64,000 bases of DNA, taken from Clarkia xantiana subsp. parviflora. Lineage: Eukaryota > Streptophyta > Magnoliopsida > Myrtales > Onagraceae. The position numbers and the translations under genes are program-made. The DNA lies in the NCBI GenBank assembly GCA_036873135.1, contig JAPTYO010000011.1, positions 12,619,747 through 12,683,746 on the forward strand, read 5' to 3'. Below, piece after piece: positions 35,360 through 46,440 of the stretch; position 1 is the first letter of the stretch, and the number at the start of each line of letters is the position of its first letter. The notes beneath the pieces were generated by a model. The model saw only the letters and a list, made by a program, of their open reading frames with translations. It had not been told where the DNA came from and searched no databases.

Positions 35360-36302
35360 TATTTAGCAATATTGAAAATTATTTTAAATAAATAATATTT
35401 CTTGGTGGCTAAGTTAAGTTTTTAGTGGACTATAAAACCCTACTTAGCCCAGAAGACATATTTCGGCCGAACCCTAGGGTTTATGGGCCGGTCCAATTGC
35501 TAAACGGAATGCATAAAACCAATCCGGGTTTTCTTAATCGGGTCGACCTAGTCGGGTCGGGTCGGACCGTAGTAACTAAATTGAACCTAAACGGTTTTGA
35601 GTGATGAACCGAACCACAATCTTATTTTATTGAACCGGTTCGGACCAAACCGGATTTTTAAAATCGGACCGACTTGAACCGGATTTTAAATTGGACCGAA
35701 CCAAATTTCAAAATTTTGGGAAATTTTAAAATTTTCAATAAAATAGGATGTCAAATTTTAAATCCAAAATGTTTCGAACTTTAAAATTAGCCTAAACAGT
35801 GCTCATAGGGTTTGTGTTTTAATACACGGTTTCAATCAAAACCCTAATGCCTGATTTCGATTATGGGGATGGATCTCGGACTTGCATGTTTTTGGGACTG
35901 GATTAAATTAGTGGGCTGATTTGCAATTGTTTACTTTCTGCGTCATATATTTTGATATAATTAGAACTGTCGTCTTGACTTAGTCAAGCTAGCTAGATAT
36001 TATACTGCGAGCATTGAGCTCTGGGATTTAAATATATGGTTTGCGCAATAGGATAGACATGCTATGCTGATTGAAAGTGCTTCGAATCCATATCTAGATT
36101 CCGGCGAGTGGGAGGTGTTAGCATATGGTGACGTGGCGCCGTAATAGGAGCCCGTTAATTAAGGGAATTACCTAAGTGAATGAGGTAATTGTCAATCTGG
36201 GCTAATTTGGCCAAATCCAATTAGTAATTGACAAGGGAGGCCCAAAATGGGCCTCCCCTCTTATTATGCATGGTTCGGTCGAAACCCTAGTACCACATTG
36301 GT

Positions 36303-36342
36303 TGGAGTTGCCTTTTGGCAACTCCACCCAATACTATATATA
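36303..36342 (+). promoter_or_regulatory. Element E 3' LTR: hairpin and TATA box
   Basis: Same perfect 10-base stem and TTTT centre as in the 5' copy (36303-36326), with TATATATAG following. Confidence 0.75.
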
Positions 36343-37014
36343 GGGGTGATTCCTAAGGGTTTAAACACTCAATTAAGAACAAGGATCTCCATTGAGAAAA
36401 CTTGTCACCCTAGTCTAAATTTCTGCACCACCAACATCATGTCCGAGGTTCCATCTCCGTTGAAGAATCGATTAGAGGTCTTGTTGTGGAGCTAAATCGC
36501 GTGAGACTTCTTCTAACGAAGAACTTGCACGTGGTTCCGACCGGAGGATCAGAACTCCCTCCACATCGTTCTTGGGCAGGAAAGCTAAAAGGTATGTGTA
36601 CTAATTCCGCTGGGTATATTAGATTTCTTGCTAGTACACGTTTAACATTCCGTAGTATTACGTCCACGTAATCCAACACATAGTGCTCTTTATATAGGGT
36701 TACATATTCTTGGAGAACAAGTCAAAGCAATATATGGAAAGTCTATATAAGGAATATGATATATACACATAATATTGAATATCCATAAAATATATTCATA
36801 ACACTCCCCCTTGGATGTTCATAAGGGAATTGTGCCTCGTTAAAACCTTACTAGAAAAAACTCATCGGGATAAAAATCTAGTGAAGGAAAAAGAGTACAT
36901 AATCATGGATCCCTTTTGTGAGCTGCCTCGTTATAAATCTTACCAGGAAATCCTAGTGGGACAAAACCTTGTTTAAGAGAAAAAGAGTATAGTGGTGTAG
37001 ATTCTCCCCCTGAT

Positions 37015-37270
37015 GTTGACATCACATAATATTTAAGTCGGCGCAATCCAGTCTTGTTCACCTGTATTCCAATGTCGCAATCAGTAAAGCCTCCGTGAAA
37101 ATATCTGCTAAATAATCACTGGAACAAATTTGTCGGATGGTAGCGTCACGTTTCTTCTTAAGATCATGGGTGAAGAATAAATTCAGAGAAATGTGTTTTG
37201 CCATGTCTCCTTTGATTTAACATTCTTCAGTTGGAGCTATATAACCTGCATTATCCTCATATATACAATA
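37015..37270 (-). pseudogene. Element F: copia RNase H C-terminal fragment
   Basis: On the minus strand: EDNAGYIAPTEE, then IKGDMAKHISLNLFFTHDLKKKRDATIRQICSSDYLADIFTEALL broken by one stop. This is the conserved end of copia RNase H (KHISxKFFFTHDLxxxGxIxVxxIxSxDNxADxFTKxL). The remaining pol is gone. It shows F was a full copia element on the minus strand. Confidence 0.8.
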
Positions 37271-37796
37271 TAATGGTAAATTTTATGATATAACTTTCAC
37301 TTTGCATAGCCAACTAATTTAGGGATTGATTTAATCCGATAATAAACTCATGTAATTTGTCCCTCGAAAATACATATATATTTTCTTAACTTTGTTCATA
37401 TTTCACTATATTGGAGAAGAACTAAATCTTGCTTATAACCAATAATATATTATGTTCCTATAAAAGGTACTTCTGGACCATTATGTTCTTCGCATGCTAT
37501 TGTATAGTCGACATGTTGATTAATAGAAAATTAATCGAACTGCTTCGTGGAGAGGGATGAGGTTGATCCCTTGCTCAAACCGACTGTTTAAAAAATAATT
37601 AAGCAATTCGTGCTGATAACGTGTTACGAAAGTAGAGAGATAATAGAAGAGAGAATTCATTGATGTGTTTTATTGACATACATAGTGCCCTTTATATAGA
37701 TTTACAAATTCTCACATTTTTATGACGTTTGAATTCTTTGTATTTTTTCTGTTTTTCATTTGACGACAATATTCTATGGATTCTTCTCTTTTTTTC

Positions 37797-37799
37797 GTA

Positions 37800-37852
<53 letters not shown>
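37797..37852. repeat. (TTA)n microsatellite
   Basis: About 18 TTA units; the poly-Asn and poly-Tyr frames over it are artefacts. Confidence 0.95.
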
Positions 37853-37855
<3 letters not shown>

Positions 37856-37891
37856 CTAGTTCGTGACCGAACAAATCAAATACTCTTAAAG

Positions 37892-39909
37892 GGGCGTTTG
37901 GATGGTTTGGATGGACGTAATGTGAGATTACTTGAAATGTCAGATTACCAGTAATGTGAACTACGTAATGTAATGTTAGATTACGGTGTTTGGTATGTGT
38001 TGTAATGTGACTTTATTATTATTATATTAATCTATGTGGGAGTATATTATAATATGATAAGATTTAAAAGAATATATCTTTGGACAACAACTAAATTCTT
38101 TAAGATTATGTGTGTAGTTAAAACTATAGTCATTTATGAATTCTAAAGACTAAATATTTAAACTCAATACGCACAACTACTAAATTTTATTAATTAAAAC
38201 ATTATATATAGCTTTATAAAATATTTTTTATAAAAAAAATGCAATGAAAAGGACTTACTCATTTTATACAAACAACATGTGCATTATTATTTATTATAAT
38301 AATGAATTATGAAATATATAAAAAATAAAAAACTAATAATAATAACAATATTATTATTATTATCATAATAAACTATAAAAATAATACAACGTATTTATAT
38401 ATTTAATAAATAATAACACTCCGTAATGTTGGGCGTAATCTTACATTACATCAGTTTTTGGATGTAATCTCACATTACGTTGAATGGAGTTTGGACAATC
38501 TCAGATTACAATAAACATTACACTACAATGCACATTACGTCGTTTGGTATGTAATTCATTGTAATCTGAGATTACGTCCAAACTCCATTCAACGTATTGT
38601 GAGATTACATCCAAAAATTGATGTAATGTAAGATTACGTCCAACATTACAGAGTGTTGTTATTTTATTATTATTTATTAAATAGATAAAATATTTTGTAT
38701 TATATTTATGGTTTGTTATGATAATAATAATATTATTATTGTTAAGACGTGTTCCTCGGGTTGGTGATTTTCTGACCCAAGTGATACCTCTTTCAGGTAT
38801 TTCGCTCTTTTCCTTGATCCGCTTAGCTTGATTCTCTGATCCTTAACTCCACTCCTTGTAGACCTGCATAAGGGGCAGTACTGAGCACAGAGAGGGGGGG
38901 GGGGGGGGGTAGTGCTCAGTGAACCCTCTCCGATGCCTAAATGAGTTCGGGTTCTAGAGAGAGGACAGAGCTAATCATGCAAAGATGTCAACTTGTCCAA
39001 ATGAATAGAACTTGCGAAGTATATATAGGCTACGGGGGGATTAAGGTGGCTTAATGACGCCGTTAATCCCTAAACGTACTTTATTAACACATAACAACAA
39101 GATTAAAACCTTTAAAGGCACAGAGAGGTGGGTGAAAAAGTCTAAGTATGAGTCGGGTAAACTGGATGTCGGGATCCTTGGGGTCGGACAGACAATTCGA
39201 CCCCTAAGGCCTCCGACCCCTCCTGGGAGAGGCCGGGTGAGGCAACCCAATCCCTCCTAGGAGAGATCAGGTCGCTAGCCCGATCTCACCTAGGTGAGAC
39301 CAACGGACCGGTCTGGACGAATATTATTGGCTCGTCCGGGCCGTTCGCACTGTGAGTGAAGTGTTCAGGTCCAAGTTTCGATTTACAATCGTAAGCGGGG
39401 CGATCAAAATAAGACAATCTGAAGGGAGACGGGTTCAATTGGGCGTATATCCATCAATTATTATTAGTTTTTTTAATAACTTATTATTATATTCATAACT
39501 TATTATTATAATAAATAATAATGCACGTAATGTTCGTATAAAATGAGTAAAGTAGTTTATGTGACATTTTTTTATGAAAATTATATTATAAAACTTTAAA
39601 ATGTTTTAATTAATACAATTTTAATAGTTATGCGTATTTAGTTAAAATATATAGTTTTTAGAATTCATAAATGATTATAGTATTAACCAAAAAAATTTAA
39701 GAAATTAAATCAAAATATATATATTCTATAAATCTTATCATATTAAATTATAATATACTTATATATATTAAAATAATAATAATAAAGTCACATTACAATA
39801 CACATTACGACACATACCAAACATTGTAATCTAATATTACATTACGTAGCTCACATTAATTATAATTTCACATTTCAAGTAATATTTCATTACGTGCATC
39901 CAAACGCCC
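37892..39909. mobile_element. Element P: giant fold-back element
   Basis: Left arm 37892-38512, spacer of about 45 bases, right arm 38558-39909 (interrupted by a solo LTR at 38740-39456). The arms are near-perfect reverse complements over about 625 bases, from the ends GGGCGTTTGGATG / CATCCAAACGCCC to the inner pair around ATTGTAATCTGAGATTACG. No coding capacity. The termini resemble those of plant MITE-like elements; superfamily and target duplication were not resolved. Confidence 0.75.
38740..39456 (-). mobile_element. Solo gypsy LTR in P
   Basis: 717 bases from TGTTAAGACG to GTATATCCATCA, with perfect target duplication ATTAT on both sides (38735-38739 and 39457-39461). The CCATCA end and the block GTTTCGATTTACAATC are shared with the LTRs of I (52808-53012, opposite strand) and H (61367-62627). 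The TATA-like box reads on the minus strand, as in G and H. A solo LTR results from recombination between the two LTRs of a full element. It has a G run at 38887-38909. Confidence 0.85.
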
Positions 39910-40024
39910 AGTTAGCGGTGCAACTCGATGAGCTGTCTGACCATGTAATAAATTGTAGTAATAGTTACTTAGTTTTTGATATCTTAAACAGACGTTTTTA
40001 GTTCAAAATTTGTGAAGCTTTAGG

Positions 40025-40060
<36 letters not shown>

Positions 40061-40566
40061 TACTATCAGCATTTTAATATTTAACTACTAATTCGGTGTG
40101 AATTAACATTATTCTAAATGAGGCAGCCGCGTTCAGGGAAGAGAAAAAAAATAATTAATGAACTGTTTCAATCATGATCCGGTGCAACCCCTACCACATA
40201 ACATAGCCGCCTTTATTAAATTTGAAACTGCCGTATGGATATTTCCTTATCATAGTAGGTGTCTTGGCCGCTTTCCGCTGTAAATAATAAATTTCATACC
40301 TAATTTTTATTCTTCTGATGCATGTTGTAAAAATAAATAAATTAGACTACAATGTTAAATTACTAATAATTATTTTTAACATTAATTGCAACAAATGATT
40401 TAAGAAAACACTTTTAGTATTTTATGTGTTTTAAATATTGTAAAGACATTTATACACATTCTTTGAGTGCAAACAGATAGAAATATAACTAATACCTTGC
40501 AAAAAGATAATTATTTAAAAAACGTTGCATATAAATCCATGTTATTAGTACGACTCAACGCATAGG
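39910..40566. other. AT-rich sequence with poly-A run
   Basis: No coding frame or element end seen. An A run of about 32 bases lies at 40027-40060; I find no retroposed gene next to it. Confidence 0.5.
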
Positions 40567-40767
40567 TGGATGGATATACGTTCGATTCGGGTTCGTTTTA
40601 TATTCGGACTTCGTTTACACGTCGAACCCACTAACGGCTTCTAAAATACCTACCCGCGAATTAAAACGGTCCGAAACGCGCACGTACCCGTTTCGGACTG
40701 GGACTCGTCCGGATTGTCTCCCCGCGATGCGCGTACCCTTACGTGTCTACACTACGTGCGAGCCCTC
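40567..40767 (+). repeat. Element K: relic of 5' LTR
   Basis: Begins TGGATGGATATACG and follows, with gaps, the start of the G LTR read on its own strand (shared blocks ATTCGGGTTCGT, TCGTTTACACG/TCGTAAACACG, AAAACGGTC). Only about 200 bases remain and it runs directly into gag, so the rest of the LTR and the primer site are deleted. Confidence 0.55.
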
Positions 40768-41920
40768 CCGATGTCAATCTTGCTTACGTCCATGCCCGGT
40801 TCACGTTTTCTACTAAACCGGGGTTAGACCTTTCAAAACCGGCGATTTCAAGGTAAACAAGAACGACCAAGGAAGAGACCGTCCTTTCCTACATTCCTGA
40901 GGACACATCCACAACTTCCTCAGTTCCAACTCTGAATGCACAATTGGAGCTTGGGCGCCCAAACCAACGGGCCACCGCCAGGTTTTGAGCGTAGGGAACA
41001 CACAGAAGAAGAGCACCCTTATGGGATGCCAGCTGAGGAGCAACAACCCCAAGGAGGAAATGCACAACATGCACCCACTGTTACCCCAACAATGATGGCA
41101 GCGTTAGAGGAATTGTTAGCTTTCAGGGAGACCCTAAAGAATCAAGGCTATGCGCCACAACCACCACCACCTGCTTACAGGCAGGCTGCAGCGAGAACAG
41201 AGTCATATACCACACTCAGGGGAGACGCCTCGCAGCATAGGGGAAGGCAACACCCAGCTGCCAACCCACATTACGCTAACGCGGAACCTGAGGGAACTCA
41301 CTCGTACACACCCTACAAGGAAAGGACATACCCTGCGGACTCATGGAGGCAACCAAGCCAACTGTTCCAGCAACAGTATAAGGAAGACTACCACTACCAA
41401 CCAAGCCAGGGGCAGAACATGGGTAGAAACCTAAATATCAATTGGAGGATGCCTACAAGGGATGACAATATCCCCATCATGGGGCTAACCGCCAAAAGCT
41501 TGGAGGCGTTGATAGAGCAAAAGCTGAAACAATCAAGGGTCAGGGCAATGCACGTCCTCTCTGACAATGCGTCTCATCCTTTCACACAAGAGCTCTTATA
41601 CAATCAGGTTTCGGGAATCCTGGATAACATAAGGATTGAGATGTACTCGACAAAGGAGACCCTATTGAGCACGTGTAGCAACACGAGGCTTCCCTGCTAG
41701 AGAGAACAACTAACCCGAATCATGTGGCCGTCACATTCCCGCAAACCTATACAGGTTCTGCTGCACATTGGTTTTTCTCCCTCCCAAAAGTAAGTGTGGA
41801 ATCATGGCCATATTTAAAGGCCAAGTTCATCCAACGATACATGATGAGAGAACGTTGCTGAAAGGATAGAATCCGCTGGATGATGTGCAACATCAACATG
41901 ACTCATCTTTGGCTGACTAC
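40768..41920 (+). pseudogene. Element K: Tat-type gypsy gag, N-terminal two thirds
   Basis: Particle protein of a Ty3-gypsy Tat element, homologous over its length to G's gag (59022-60773, minus). Order: SYIPEDTSTTSSVPT, GPPPGFE, TPTMMAALEELLAFRETLKNQGYA, HSYTPY, then the capsid start (IMGLTAKSLEALIEQKL, ASHPFTQELL), and in a shifted frame HEASLLERTTNPNHVAV, GSAAHWFFSLP, LKAKFIQRYM. There are frameshifts near 40930 and 41850 and stops near 41670-41700. At 41920 element L interrupts it in the LADYY motif. Confidence 0.8.
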
Positions 41921-42786
41921 TGTTGGGATCAAATTGACGTGGCCTTGAGCTTCTAGTAGTGGACTTCAAAGTCTCGTCAGGAGCTAACTCTCGTAAGTAT
42001 CTTTCCTTACCTCTTGGGTACTTAATCTCCTTTGGGAGCTTTGTGCTAGGCGAGGACCTGAAAAGGGGTGGGGATGGCCCCTGATTCCACTCCGAAGCTT
42101 AAGTCAGTAATGGATTTAGAAAGAATATTGTAAAGTAGTAGGATCAAGATTGTAAAATATATATAATGTTCCCCTATTTATAGGGAGAGATTACCGACTT
42201 TAAATGGCGGCTTGCTGTGCCTTGATTGGCTACTATGGCGGTGGTAGCCTTTCTCTGATTGGTTGAAAGGGACGGTGAAGAGTCAGTAGGTGACAAGCAT
42301 GTCGCCACCTCACCATTTCTTACTGTGAAAGGTTTCTTTAACTAGGTGATAAGCAGGTTGCCAGCTAAGTTTTAACTTGAGAGGAAGGTTTCTTCGGACC
42401 TAAAGGCGGCGAGCAGGTTACCAGCTGGTGCCTTTTACTTAGGAGGGAAGGTTTCTTCTATGGCGGTCAAAACAGGTCGTCACCTGTCCCTTTCCTTAAG
42501 AGGAAGGGTTTTCAGTGGTGTTTTAGCTATCAACTCGACTCGTACCTTAATAGGAGAGCTTCAATTGTTTTATTCGCCTTCTTTTGTTAGTCATTCTTCA
42601 AAAGTCGACTTCTTCATATTTAGTCGTCGACCATTTGTCTTTGCCTTGTCGTTCTGAGTGGAAATGGTCGTTGACTTATTTTCTTCTGGTCTCGCTTTTA
42701 GAAGTATTCGACTTTCTGCCTGCCTATCCTTATAGTCATAACTCGACTTGGTCTATCTAAGGTTACCTCGAATCATATTCCAACAC
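41921..42786 (-). repeat. Element L: 3' LTR (gypsy)
   Basis: Plus-strand order TGTTGGGATC to ATATTCCAACA. Followed by CTTGCCCCCAAGACATAAG, which on the minus strand is the purine tract before the LTR. Same family as M's LTR (3362). It contains units of about 60 bases around GTCGCCACCT (42290-42510). Confidence 0.75.
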
Positions 42787-42977
42787 TTGCCCCCAAGACA
42801 TAAGTCCTTAAGTTTATTTTAATAAAAGGGGAATGGGTTATGTCGAGTACCTATTATGACGAGAGGTCAACTTTTATCTTTTCCATCTTTGGATCATTAA
42901 GTCATAGGCTGAGCTTATAGTGCGATTTCTGAATCCTCTTGCGTTTATCATCTATTAAAGAATCGAGGAGTCAGTTT
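42787..42977 (-). other. Element L: purine tract and 3' non-coding segment
   Basis: Non-coding sequence between the tandem array and the LTR; the tract CTTGGGGGCAAG (minus) abuts the LTR. Confidence 0.6.
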
Positions 42978-43880
42978 TATGACTGATCTCCTGGTTCGTC
43001 GCCGACTATATGAAGTCGAGGAGTCAGTATTGTGACTGATCTCCTTTGTAGATGGCGACTTTCGGAAGTCGGGGGAGTCAGTGTTATTACTGATCTCCTG
43101 ATTCGTCGCCGACTATATGAAGTCGAGGAGTCAGTGTTATGACTGATCTCCTTTGTAGATGGCGACTTTTGGAAGTCAGGGGAGTCAGTTTTATGACTGA
43201 TCTCCTTTGTAGATGGCGACTTTCGGAAGTCAGGGGAGTCAGTGTTATGACTGATCTCCTGATTCGTCACCGACTATATGAAGTCGAGGAGTCAATGTTA
43301 TGACTGATCTCCTTTGTAGATGGCGACTTTCGGAAGTCGGGGGAGTCAGTGTTATGACTGATCTCCTGGTTCGTCGCCGACTTTATGAAGTCGAGGAGTC
43401 AGTGTTATGATTGATCTCCTTTGTAGATGGCAACTTTCGGAAGTCGGGGGAGTCAGTGTTATGACTGATCTCCTGATTCGTCGCTGACTATAAAAAGTCG
43501 AGGAGTCAGTGTTATGACTGATCTCTTTTGTAGATGGAGACTTTCGGAAGTCGGGGGAGTCAGTGTTATGACTGATCTCCTTTGTAGATGGCGACTTTCG
43601 GAAGTCGGGGGAGTCAGTGTTATGACTGATCTCCTGATTTGTCGCCGACTATATGAAGTCGAGGAGTCAGTGTTATGATTGATCTCCTTTGTAGATGGAG
43701 ACTTTCGGATGTCGGGGGAGTCAGTGTTATGACTGATCTCCTGGTTCGTCGCCGACTATATGAAGTCGAGGAGTAAGTGTTATGCGTGATCTCCTTTGTA
43801 GATGGCGACTTTCGGAAGTCGGGGGACTTAGTGTTATGACTGATCTCTTTTGTAGATGACGATTATCGAAAGTCGGGGAG
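42978..43880. repeat. Two-type tandem array of 53-54 bases in L
   Basis: About 17 units that share GAGTCAGTGTTATGACTGAT and CTCC but differ in the middle: type A has TTCGTCGCCGACTATATGAA, type B has TTTGTAGATGGCGACTTTCG. Order along the plus strand as I read it: ABABBABABABBABABB. Located between integrase and 3' LTR of L. Confidence 0.85.
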
Positions 43881-43965
43881 TCTTGTTTTAGTACATCAAG
43901 AAGAGATGAATTATATATTTATTCATTACTTTATTGTAATTGAAACACATGAAAAGGATTTTCTC

Positions 43966-45020
43966 CTAAACATAGAACTTCCTCAAGTGCTCTGCATTAA
44001 AAGTCCTGTTGAGGCGTTGCCCCTGCGGATCCTCTAGTTTGTAAGCATTGGGACACGATATGCCGATGACGACATAAGGACCTTCCCATTTTGGCACCAT
44101 TTTCCTCTCTGATTGGCTGTTAAGAATTCATTTCTTCGTAGGAATTTTTCCCCTAGAAAGGATTGGCGTCGCCCTACTTTTCCTCGCCCTAAGAATTTAT
44201 TTCTTCAAAGGCCCATCTTCTTTTGTCGGCTAGATCCAAGTCGATATTCCTTTGTTCGTCATTCTGGTCGACTTGGTATGTGGCGACTCTTTGGGAGATA
44301 TTTGCTACCTCAATGGGTGAAACAACTTCCGACCCATAAACCATGCTGAAAGGAGTCTCGCCAGTGGCCCTCTTGGGTGTGGTTCTGAGTGCCCAAAGTA
44401 CCTGATCCAATTCTTCGACCCAATTTCCCTTTAGAGAAGCCACCCTCTTCTTCAATCCTCTAAGAATTGTTTTGTTGGCTGCCTCGACTTGTCCAATTGT
44501 TTGGGCATGATGAACAGAACAAAATCGATGGTTGATTAACATTTCTTCACAAAATTCGGCGAGTTCGTCGTTGGAAAACTGAGGGCCATTGTCACTGATG
44601 AGAATCTTTGGCACCCCATATCGACATATGATTTGTTCTCGTATGAACTTAATCATTTGGAAAGTATTCGTTGATGCCAGAGCTTTTGCTTCTATCCACT
44701 TGGAGAAATAGTCGATAGCTACTACGACATGTGTTCGTTGACCTATGGATTTGGGCAATGGCCCAATGAGATCGATCCCCCATTGTGCAAAAGGCCAGGC
44801 ACTCATCATATGAGTAAGGTCTGCTGGTGGCCTAGTGATTCTGGGAGCGTAAACTTGGCAGGCAGGACAAGTTTGCACGAGTGTTGTCGCCTCTTTGTGC
44901 ATAGTCGGCCAGTAGAACCCTTGTCGCAGGGCTTTTAATACCAAGGTTTTATGGCTCCTTCCTGACATTCAGCATCGCCTTTATGCAAGTCTTCCATTAT
45001 TCTCTCAGTTTGGGGGGCAG
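43966..45020 (-). pseudogene. Element L: gypsy (Tat-type) integrase
   Basis: Integrase inserts retrotransposon cDNA into the host chromosome. Read from 45020 down: decayed start of the HHCC finger (DLHKGDAEC), a frameshift near 44955, then RQGFYWPTM and CPACQ (rest of the finger), the catalytic core with WGIDLIGPLP (first Asp), VVVAIDYFSKWIEA, ISDNGPQFSN (second Asp) and GQVEAANKTI (Glu), LWALRTTPKRATGETPFSMVYG, and after another shift KWEGPYVVI and NAYKLED..QRLNRTFNAEHLRKFYV, the C-terminal part, stop at 43966-43968. All three catalytic residues are kept. About two frameshifts. Confidence 0.9.
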
Positions 45021-45354
45021 CTACGCATCAGAGGTAAGGAGTGGAATATCCTCTTTTATAGAGATATCCATCCAAGATTACAAATCGCCCCGTCATTCTT
45101 TGAATTTTAGTCGCCTCCAACAGATCTTCTGGGAGAGTTCTCTTTTCTAGATAATTCTGGATGGGAGTAATCAATGAGTCAGGGGCTTGAATATTAAGAA
45201 CTTCAGCTCCCGCTTCCACAGCTGAGTAGAGAGAATTCTCTATGAAATGTACTGTCACCGGGGGAGTGTTTCCCAAGGCGAATTTGCTAAGGGCGTCGGC
45301 CTCTTGATTATTCTCTCGAGGGATGGCCTCTGTTTGGAAATGAGGCATGTATCG
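45021..45354 (-). pseudogene. Element L: RNase H end and linker, truncated
   Basis: Minus strand: SRYMPHFQTEAIPRENNQEADALSKFA, the conserved end of gypsy RNase H, followed by the linker with PDSLITPIQNYLEKRTLP and ILDGYLYKRGYSTPYL that leads into integrase. At about 45354 L stops and plus-strand gag of element K begins, so RT, protease, gag and the 5' LTR of L are deleted. Confidence 0.8.
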
Positions 45355-45720
45355 GGACAACCAAAACAATTCCAAGGGAACCAGCAGAACAGGCAATGGC
45401 AACCACAGCCGAAACGTCCGAATCAGGTCGATTTTCAACAACCAAGGGAGGTAAATGCTGCAAACCTCATTCCGTTGAACGCACCATTGACGGTAATCCT
45501 AAAGGAGATGATGGAAACAAATCTCTGGAGAGAACCCAACAGCTGGCGAAAAGGCCCTCTCGGGAAAGAAACGTAAAAGTGGCGTGAAAACCACGAAGTG
45601 TATGGTTATGACACCAATAGCTGTTTTAGCCTGAAAATGCGAATCAACAATGTGATTCAGAGATGTGAGTTGAAGCACTTTGTTGATCAAGGTGATAACA
45701 ACCCAAAAAGGATTCAATGA
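45355..45720 (+). pseudogene. Element K: gag C-terminal part
   Basis: Resumes K gag with RQWQPQPKRPNQVDFQQPREVNAANLIPLNAPLTVILKEM, matching G's gag end. After a frameshift near 45570 it reads WRENHEVYGYDTNSCFSLKMRINNVIQRCELKHFV, the zinc-knuckle region; the first Cys of the pattern is Arg here, so the knuckle is probably dead. About 85 residues of gag between 41920 and 45355 are missing. Confidence 0.8.
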
Positions 45721-46440
45721 GAATCTTCAGCTAAAAACAAAGGAAAGGAGAAGGTGCATGATAACCCACCTCCTCCTAAGCGAGGTGTGATAAATTTCAT
45801 TCACGAAGGACAAGCTGCCGGGGGGGTAAGGCTCGCATGCAAGGAACGTTTATGCTTCGCAGGCAGAAATGCATCCTAAGTATGGCAAGAGGCCAAGGGG
45901 AGAACATGAAGAACTTGTCATCATGTTCTCCAAAGAAGACATGAAGCATATAGTCTACCCTCACGACGATGAACTGGTAATCACCATGCCAATTGCGAGC
46001 TATGACGTCAAGCGAATCCTCATTGACGGAGGAAGCTCTGCAGATATCCTAACCATTAAGGTGCTGGAACAGCTTGGACGAACCAAAGCAGATCTAAGTC
46101 CTTGAAGCTACCCCCTGATAAGCTTCGCGGGTGCAGCAACGTACCCCTTGGGAACAATTACACTCCCAGTAACACTGGGTGAAGGATGGAAAAGGCTTGT
46201 CATCAATGTCAACTTCATAGTGGTTGAGACCCTGAGGGCATAAAACGGAATATTGGGGAGAACAACAATCAATCCGTACGAAATAGTGCCTTCAACTGCA
46301 CATCAAAAGATGAAGTTCCCAACCAGGAATAGAATTGGAGAAATTTTGGGCAACCAAACTGCTGCACGTCAGTCCTATGTAAACACTCTAAGGCGCAAAC
46401 ATCAACTCTCTATTACCATGATAAGGTTAGGCACAGTTGA
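45721..46440 (+). pseudogene. Element K: gypsy aspartic protease
   Basis: Retropepsin that matures Gag-Pol. Order: GVINFIHEGQAAGG, a frameshift at the G run near 45825, RNVYASQAEMHPKYGKRPRG, then ELVITMPIASYDVKRILIDGGSSADILTIKVLEQLG with the catalytic Asp in the Tat-type DGGSSADIL motif (about 46025), SFAGAATYPLGTITLPVTLG, VVETLRA stop NGILGRTTINPYEIVPSTAHQKMKFPT. Stops near 46104 and 46242. No RT follows: a second gag piece begins right after. Confidence 0.85.

Larger units (their letters stand above)
34025..36678 (+). mobile_element. Element E: internally deleted copia element
   Basis: LTRs 34025-34566 and 36116-36678, perfect target duplication CATAG (34020-34024 and 36679-36683). The interior of 1.55 kb runs from the primer site TGGTATCAGAGC (34568) through the family leader directly to the purine tract GGCGAGTGGGAGG. 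Gag, pol and 3' region are deleted, so it could move only with help from relatives. The left LTR lacks about 21 bases present in the right one near its end. Confidence 0.9.
33961..37705 (-). mobile_element. Element F: small-LTR copia remnant, holds element E
   Basis: Two short repeats starting TGTTACGAAAGTAGAGAG (33961 and 37622) are the LTRs of a minus-strand element. The 3' LTR is 33961-34024 plus 36679-36803, about 184 bases, split by E. The 5' LTR (37622-about 37705) is truncated. On the minus strand CGTTATCAGCACGAA follows the 5' LTR as primer-site-like sequence, and CCAAGGGGGAG precedes the 3' LTR as purine tract. The interior keeps only the end of RNase H. Confidence 0.7.

Noticed and set aside
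37692..37954. Poly-Asn and poly-Tyr frames
   Set aside because: Products of the TTA microsatellite.
40027..40060. Poly-A run as tail of a LINE or processed gene
   Set aside because: No coding sequence, RT motif or target duplication next to it.
42977..43270. 97-codon repeat frame on minus
   Set aside because: Part of the 53-54-base array of L; frame is lost along the array.
43000..43880. CRISPR-like array
   Set aside because: Units are tandem with no unique spacers, and the context is a plant retrotransposon.
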